NCBI GenBank assembly: GCA_032622095.1 | Contig: CP136066.1 | Location: forward strand, 98,105,319-98,169,318 | From: Siphonodentalium dalli | Lineage: Eukaryota; Mollusca; Scaphopoda; Gadilida; Siphonodentaliidae | Direction of reading: 5' to 3' | Length of the DNA: 64,000 bases | Shown here: in pieces, positions 58,130 to 64,000 of the stretch | Numbering within the stretch: position 1 is the first letter of the stretch | Layout: each line of letters opens with the position of its first letter | The notes under the pieces: model-generated | What the model saw: the letters and a program-made list of their open reading frames with translations, nothing else | Database searches by the model: none | Told to the model about the DNA's origin: nothing | Translations under genes and position numbers: made by a program

Positions 58130-59970
58130 AAACATCTTAACATCTAGTGGTATAACACCACACAAATTTACACCCCGATCTATTTTTTCTTAAATTAATT
58201 AGCGAGTAACTACTGGCAAGGACACAGAACACACGGGTCGGCCGATGGTTAGGCCCGATGTGAGAACATTTTTGAAATATGAACATGAACATTTGACAAT
58301 CCTATAGCATAGACCGGCCTCAAGTTTTCCAATTCTGGGAAATTATTAACCTGACACTCACCCATAGGTTTCAAAATTGCCAACTGATGGCCATTTGAGT
58401 CCATAATTTTGCAAATGAAAGGGAAATATGCAAATGTTGGTCTAAAAACAACGAATTCGTCACTAAGAAAGTGTTGGAAAATCAAACTACGAGAACAATT
58501 TCAACCTAATTTTGGTGTGAATTTTCCAATTAATTTTGCTCGGGGTATTAGGTATGACTACAATTGGGGGTAAGACCCCTGCATAACCACCCCTGTCGGC
58601 AAGTCCCTACTTGACACCCTATTCTAAATAATCGATACTAAGTTATGTTGGGTGGCACGGGGGGGGGGGGGGGGGGGGTCAGGGGCTACATCCCAGCCCT
58701 GTCGGGAGTCATAGCCATCCCCCGTCGGTGAGTTATGTAATTGTCAACCCGCCAGGGGATATCCTGGTGCCACCCCTGTTTGAAATCATATAAAACTTTT
58801 AAAGAAGACCACATATTGAACAGAAATCAGAGGGAAATGAGCTCTCGTAACCACAAAAGTGCACTAAAGACATCCCAATAAATCCAAATTAGATGCAACC
58901 GCATATTGTATATATATGGCATCGTTCTGTTTGCCTCTCTATATCCAGGGACGTGGCTATATGGTTTCCGTTAGGGGGTGTCCACCATGGAAAATTCCAA
59001 CTGCACCCCCTTGAATCAGAATCACCCCAAACATAAATTCCATTTGCACCACCCCCCCTTACATCAGTGCTCACGCCTAATATCCTATATATATTAAAAA
59101 AAAACCTATATTCCAGGTTTGAAAATTCAGATAGTTGAACCTGAACAATTGCATAAATCATAACATCTAATGGTCTAACTGCAGACAAATTCCCACGGCT
59201 ACGGGCAAGAGGCGGGGACACACCGGGTTGACCATGGTTCTTCGGCCCGGTGTGAGAAAATTTTTAAAACTATAAAAGAAAATATTAAATCCTAGCATGC
59301 ATCTAGACTGACCTCAATTGAACCTTTCCTGGTGTTGGAAATTTCAAACCTCATACTCCCCCTCAGGTTGAAAAACTCTCCAACTGATGACTATTTCAGT
59401 CCACAAGTTTGACCAAATGAAGTAAAATATTGTTTTGCAGTTTTGTATTGGCCACGGGGGAATGGACAATGACAACGATAGTCGGCAATTTTTTTTTAAT
59501 CTGAACAGGAAAATCTCAAAATCCTAGCATCTAGACTAGCCTCAAACCTTCCTAGAGTTGGACATTTCAAACCTGACACCCCCACTTAGGTTGGAAAATT
59601 CCAATGACAATATTTACCAAATGCATGACAATATTGTTTTCTTAAATTAACTAGCATTTTTTTTGACTGGCCACGGGGGAGGGACCAGGACACAAACTGT
59701 CCCAAGTGTTGGAAATTTCCAACCTGCCACCCTCCTAAGGTTGGAAATTTCCGACTGATGACCATTTCAGTCCAAAATATTTACCAAAAATAGGAAAATA
59801 TGGAAATAATTTGTTTGAAAATCAAACTACAATAACATTTTCAACTTAATGTTGGTGTGAAATTTCCAACTAATGTTTTGGCAAGTATGAAATTTCCAAC
59901 TGTTGAACATTTTGACCAAAGTTGGGGGAGGTGAGACATCCCAACCCCCACCCCTGTCGCCACGTCTCTG
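58130..59970 (-). repeat. Large block of the TTGGAAATTTCCAAC / CACACCGGGCCG repeat family
   Basis: Inverted relative to 22375-23290: a hairpin cacaccggg...cccggtgtg (59219-59254), tcctagcatgcatctaga, gttggaaatttcaaacct, ccactgatgaccatttcagtcc-like and ggccacggggga repeated several times. It contains G20 at 58659-58678 and a GTGCAGTTGG-type copy (58945-59085). The 110-codon minus frame at 58889-59221 is repeat-derived. Confidence 0.75.
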
Positions 59971-60279
59971 TCTATATCATATAAATACTTTTTCTAAAAA
60001 CCCTTAAACCAACTCGACGTGCGATTTCCCTGCGCTCCTGTTGCGCATATTCTAGTATAAAAAGTGCGTCTATTTCAGACAAAGTTCAAACAGTAAATGT
60101 GACCAGACAAGACATAGAAACCGCTAATCTCATATTACCAATCTGACAACACCAGTCGAACATGATTACCTTTCAAAGCAATAACACCGGGCACCATGTT
60201 ACGGACAACCACAGGCACGCACACCATGGATAAATACACGGTGAAAAGAACGGCGTTTTTTTTGTACGGTTATATCTGA
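59971..60279. other. No gene recognised
   Basis: Short single-copy-looking stretch between the repeat block and the 45-bp inverted repeat. Confidence 0.4.
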
Positions 60280-60324
60280 CATATACCCATGGTTATATAT
60301 AAACGGGCTACGAGCATCTGACTG
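60280..60324 (-). repeat. 45-bp perfect inverted repeat, right member
   Basis: Exact reverse complement of 57321-57365. The pair encloses the LINE end and a repeat block. No matching target duplication could be read at the outer edges. Confidence 0.9.
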
Positions 60325-60367
60325 ATAATGTCTATATTTTAATGTTCATTCTGTTTGTGGCAGTTTT

Positions 60368-60595
60368 AAAGGTGAATTATCTCTTTGTAAGCATGTATTA
60401 TATAGTTACCGTGGTATAAAATATTATATATGAATCAAAGACTCCTGTCCGGAAATGCTTCTATCGATTAATATTGATTTTATTTCAAATATTTTCTGGT
60501 CTAAAAGTTGCGTTGTTTAGCTAAAGAACAAGAGTGGTTACTCTTAACATAGACCATAACTGTCATTGTGTAATTTTGTCACAAATAAACGTTAA
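60368..60595 (+). repeat. CCTGTCCGGAAATACTTCTATC repeat family, copy 3
   Basis: Direct relative of 50522-50655 and inverse of 51345-51570. It starts near ttttaaaggtgaattatctc and ends near tgtaattttgtcacaa. Confidence 0.8.
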
Positions 60596-60599
60596 TTAA

Positions 60600-63248
60600 A
60601 TCAATTGGATTTCGACCAAGCCCTGTTGCCTAAAACAACGGAACCTTAGTTCGTAGAATTATGAAGTCCAATCTTACTACACTCATATACACATATTATT
60701 TAATGGAAATGTCTGCTTTATTTTTGTATCCATATATGCAACATTGCGATGGGAGAAGATGGCCGGCAGGTGTGTCAAAACTTCATAAGTTCATCGCCTC
60801 ATTAAAGAGTAATCATGTTGAAGCGGGGGTTCCAAATATCATGGACGCCATAAACAATCCAGACATATGAACCATATACATCAAATTATATCACAGAACG
60901 ATGTGATATCTCGCAACATACCGTTATTGAATAACCACAATCATACCCGCCCTTAGACCATACGGCGATACAATTGATTTTATTCAATCAGTAGTAGCGC
61001 CTAATTTGCTCCATTGGCATATTAAGTTTTATCTGAACAAGCAAAAGTTACTACTAAATCAAACAAAATACCAACAAAATAAGATTTGATATTTTCTTAT
61101 AGATATATAATAAACATGACTGGTATAAATATACCTTTGGCAAGCATAGCATAATCCAAGAAATCTCAATGTTTGCACATTGTTTCCTAGAATGACACAC
61201 AGAAAATTATGGTGAATCCCCCAAAAAATCCAAGAAAAGACATCACATATTTTGTCAAATCTGGGGTTTCCATGTTATAAGGCAGGAAACCCAGGGTGAA
61301 TTTTCACCTTTTGGCCATTGGCAGGGCCTGATGCTTGTTCGTGTGACTATTGACCTGGTCAATGCATAATGACATCACATTCATCGTCTGTTATACCACG
61401 TGTTCAAGATGGGAGTCCATTTTTGGTATTTGAAATAATGTTTTTATTTTTGATTACGCTATTCTTACCAAGGGTAAATTTATACCAGTCATGGTTATTA
61501 TACACCCAAAAGAAGATATCAAGGCTTATTGTGTTGATAATTTATGTAAAACTGATGGAAATGACAGATGTGTCACATAAACGGCAAGTTTGGTGCGATG
61601 GATAAATATAATATGTAGTTGATGTTGCCACTTCAGCTGATTATGTACGCTGGGGGAATTTGCATCGATTGAACTCGACAGGGCCTGGCCCAAGATATGC
61701 ACACCCCCCCCCCCCTCACGGACATACACAGTTTACACGACGACACTGGCTACATATTATGTGTATATGCAGGGATATTGTAATTACGACATACCGTTGT
61801 TCGGACCATCGGACGACTTTCATTGGTCAACGGTTGATCGGCGTGTTATACACAGCTGAAGAACAATTGTCTCACATAGGTGTCGATTGTACCGATACAT
61901 GTGGCGTTATGGTATACGTGTACCTCCCCATTCACATATCCAGACAGAAGGGAAGCCCGGTAACGAAGGTCACAATGCCGAGCGTTTGTCTAAACAGACA
62001 ACAAGTCAGAAGGAGGAACACGATAAAATATGCCGAAACTGAACATGTGAACATAATACTACGCCCATTGCTGATATAATGTAAATGTCGCGACCACCAA
62101 AGGCGATCTGATCTGAGTCTCAAAATCAGTAACGAGTCGGAACCATTTCGGAGATTTCGTTTTGAAGTTCAAACAGACTCAATGGTCTATCCATACGTTA
62201 TTATTCGAGTGAACAGTTTCAATGGCAAATCGTATAGACAAGCGCGTGTTTCAGTGACGGTAAATATCAATATACATTGCCCAGTTTGATGGGTCGAACA
62301 TAGCTAACACAACCGTACGAAACCGATAACGATTACAATCATCGGAAACAATATCGAAATAATGTCATCCACCTGTTCGCCTTTGTGCATCAAAAACCTC
62401 TCAACATGTTTGAAAACAACGGAGTCGGAACGAAATCGCTAATGATCCAGCTGAACCCCAGTTATCACATTCCATGGTTGACGCTGCCGATCGCCAATTT
62501 AGCAAAAAAATCCCGATTGGCTACAAAAATTGGCACCTAGCTCTTTGGCTTTTGGTAATTGATAGCCATCGGGCATATAATAATAAAGCTTGCAGTCAAT
62601 CGGTCCGAAACAAAACACATTGATATCCGGTCGCGACATAGCTAATTGGGTCCTAATTGAAAGCGTATAATAGATTCGAGGCTTATGCCAGATCGACATA
62701 TTATATTGCTGGGGTGAATGGGTTTCGAAGTTCTACTCGATTATTACACTGAGTACGGCTATTGACTCCAATTTGACAAACATTAGCAAAACATATAATA
62801 GGTAATTTGCTTCTTCTTTTTTTTTTTGGAAAACCAAATTCAAAAATGGCACCAAAAATATTGGTCGGAAAAAAGTGGCAACATAAATTATAAAGTGGCT
62901 CTTAAAATAGTGCAATTGGCAACAGTGTTGGCACTTCTGAATTTTGGGCCAGCGCGAACCCTGTCACATTCGGTGAATAAACCCATTGAATAAGCGACCT
63001 GCGTTAAGGGGGTGATTGAAATCAAACTTGTTCGGTCCGCCATACGGGATCCCATCGAGTCGAGTGCAGTTGAACATGTGTGTTGTTCAAAATCACGCTT
63101 CTGAAATCCCACCGAGTGACAACTGGTCAAGTTCAAGAAAATCGCACTCAGTAATAAAGCCGGTGAAACGAAACGAACAGTGTTCATGCAGTTATCATAT
63201 CGATACGGGTTATTTTCAACGTCAAAATTGAAAGTGCGACTTTAAAAA
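60600..63248. other. No gene recognised
   Basis: Mostly unrepeated. A 69-codon plus frame (60661-60870) and a 139-codon plus frame (61660-62079) are the longest. The latter spans a C12 run (about 61703-61714), is rich in His/Arg/Thr, and has no recognisable domain. Both could be chance. Confidence 0.4.
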
Positions 63249-63359
63249 ATGGCATTTTCCATTTACAGGATGATGATCTTGGTGTTATCGGTTATACTTG
63301 CCTCAGTCTCGTGCAGTGCTCTTCAACAACAGACGGCAGACATCTCATATATATTTTGA
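63249..63359 (+). CDS. Signal-peptide-like start of a secreted protein, cut by a repeat
   Basis: In context aaaaaATGGCA a 36-codon frame reads MAFSIYRMMILVLSVILASV then SCSALQQQTADIS and ends at a TGA inside atatattttgaag. The layout (Arg near the start, a run of Leu/Val/Ile, small residues before Cys-Ser-Ala) is a textbook secretion signal. The frame stops where a repeated motif (tatatattttgaaga, echoed at about 63983-63997) begins, so the exon may be interrupted by the tandem-repeat element that follows. No splice donor is visible before the stop. Chance remains possible. Confidence 0.4.
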   Translation: MAFSIYRMMILVLSVILASVSCSALQQQTADISYIF

Positions 63360-63977
63360 AGACCTCTGTTTGTTTGTTTGTCTGTCTGTCTGTATGTTTG
63401 TCTGTCATTTATACAAATCTACGATTCTCGACCGATCGGGACGAAACTTGGTACGTGTGTGTAGTTTGACCAGGCGGTGGACGTTGTCGTATTGGCGAGC
63501 CCGTGCGGCGCCCGCTTCGCGCATGCGCAACGAGATCTCGGAAACGGGTGGAGCTATCGACTTGAAATTTGCTATGTGAATGTATCTTGCCCCGGATACG
63601 AATTTTATCGGGTCGCCGAGCCCGTGCGACGCCAGCTTCGCGCATGCGCAGACGAGATCTCGGAAACGGGTGGAGCAATCGACTTGAAATTTGGTATGTG
63701 AATGTATCTTGCCCCGGATACGAATTTTATCGAGTCGCCGAGCCCGTGCGACGCCAGCTTCGCGCATGCGCAGACCAGATCTCGGAAACGGGTGGAGCTA
63801 TCGACTTGAATTTTGCTATGTGAATGTATCTTGCCCCGGATACGAATTTTATCGGGTCGCCGCGCCCGTGCAACGCCAGCTTCGCGCATGCCCAGACCAT
63901 ATCTCGGAAACGGGTGGAGCTATCGACTTGAAATTTGGTTTTTGGATAGCCCGGACAACGTCGGGCTCATCGGCTAG
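63360..63977 (+). mobile_element. Tandem-repeat element with Helitron-like 3' end
   Basis: A TTTG/TCTG microsatellite (63366-63408) is followed by about four units with a 122-bp period (tcggaaacgggtggagc at 63538, 63660, 63782 and 63904; gccagcttcgcgcatgcgc in each). The element closes with a hairpin (agccc...gggct, 63948-63967), six bases, then CTAG|T at 63974-63978. A short hairpin before CTRR-T is the mark of Helitron 3' ends. Non-autonomous Helitron-like elements with tandem-repeat cores are known from bivalves (the 'pearl' type). Frames in several registers on both strands follow the 122-bp repeat and are not genes. Confidence 0.6.
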
Positions 63978-64000
63978 TCTATTATATATTTTGGAAGATC

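Noticed and set aside
62888-63187. 99-codon minus-strand frame with a hydrophobic start
   Set aside because: No domain or splice support. The plus-strand signal-peptide-like frame just downstream is a better, still weak, candidate.
63405-63889. Several overlapping Arg-rich frames on both strands
   Set aside because: They are readings of a 122-bp tandem repeat. Since 122 is not a multiple of three, the frame rotates with each unit.
1-64000. tRNA or rRNA genes
   Set aside because: No convincing A-box/B-box pairs, cloverleaf or rRNA core sequences were seen by eye. A tRNAscan or Infernal run would settle it.

Overview
The window is AT-rich, intron-rich animal nuclear DNA. It has long introns with consensus splice sites, a GC-box/ETS/YY1-type promoter, a fibrinogen-like domain, a C2H2 zinc-finger array and many short non-autonomous DNA transposons. 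The dispersed repeats ending in GGAC runs, and the element near the right edge with a tandem-repeat core and a Helitron-like end, suggest a marine lophotrochozoan, most likely a mollusc. That placement is inference. Nothing bacterial, organellar or viral was seen.

Left part (1-14.3 kb): the 5' end of one real gene lies on the minus strand. It is a type II membrane M1-family aminopeptidase of the LNPEP/ERAP type. A 40-nt first coding exon (13908-13947) joins in exact phase to a 661-nt second exon (1824-2484) across an 11.4 kb intron. A TATA-less promoter lies near 14.15-14.28 kb. The catalytic exons lie off the left edge. The intron is packed with hairpin and foldback repeats.

Middle (14.3-44.7 kb): mostly transposon-derived DNA. 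There is a 136-bp hairpin with 12-bp flanking repeats, a 447-bp element full of CCTAGG motifs, a TTAA-flanked family with two copies of exactly 480 bp, Tc1/mariner-type miniature elements (three in a 175-bp tandem array), a 2.7 kb element with Tc1-like ends, and several long foldbacks. Gene remnants here are a fibrinogen-related domain exon broken by two frameshifts (26928-27581, minus) and one exon of an unrecognised beta-rich domain (38388-38602, plus).

Right part (44.9-64 kb): a 5.07 kb satellite of about 149 copies of a 34-bp monomer, with a 46-monomer (1,564 bp) higher-order duplication. It is followed by a diverged tandem duplication (52.0-53.65 kb) and by a C2H2 locus whose core is 14 nearly identical 84-bp fingers with decayed fingers on both sides and one nonsense codon. 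Then come a 5'-truncated LINE 3' end, repeat blocks with long G or C runs, a short signal-peptide-like reading frame, and a tandem-repeat element with a Helitron-like 3' end at the right edge.

The genes do not form one pathway. The clearest themes are one aminopeptidase gene start and a rich set of short non-autonomous elements and tandem arrays.
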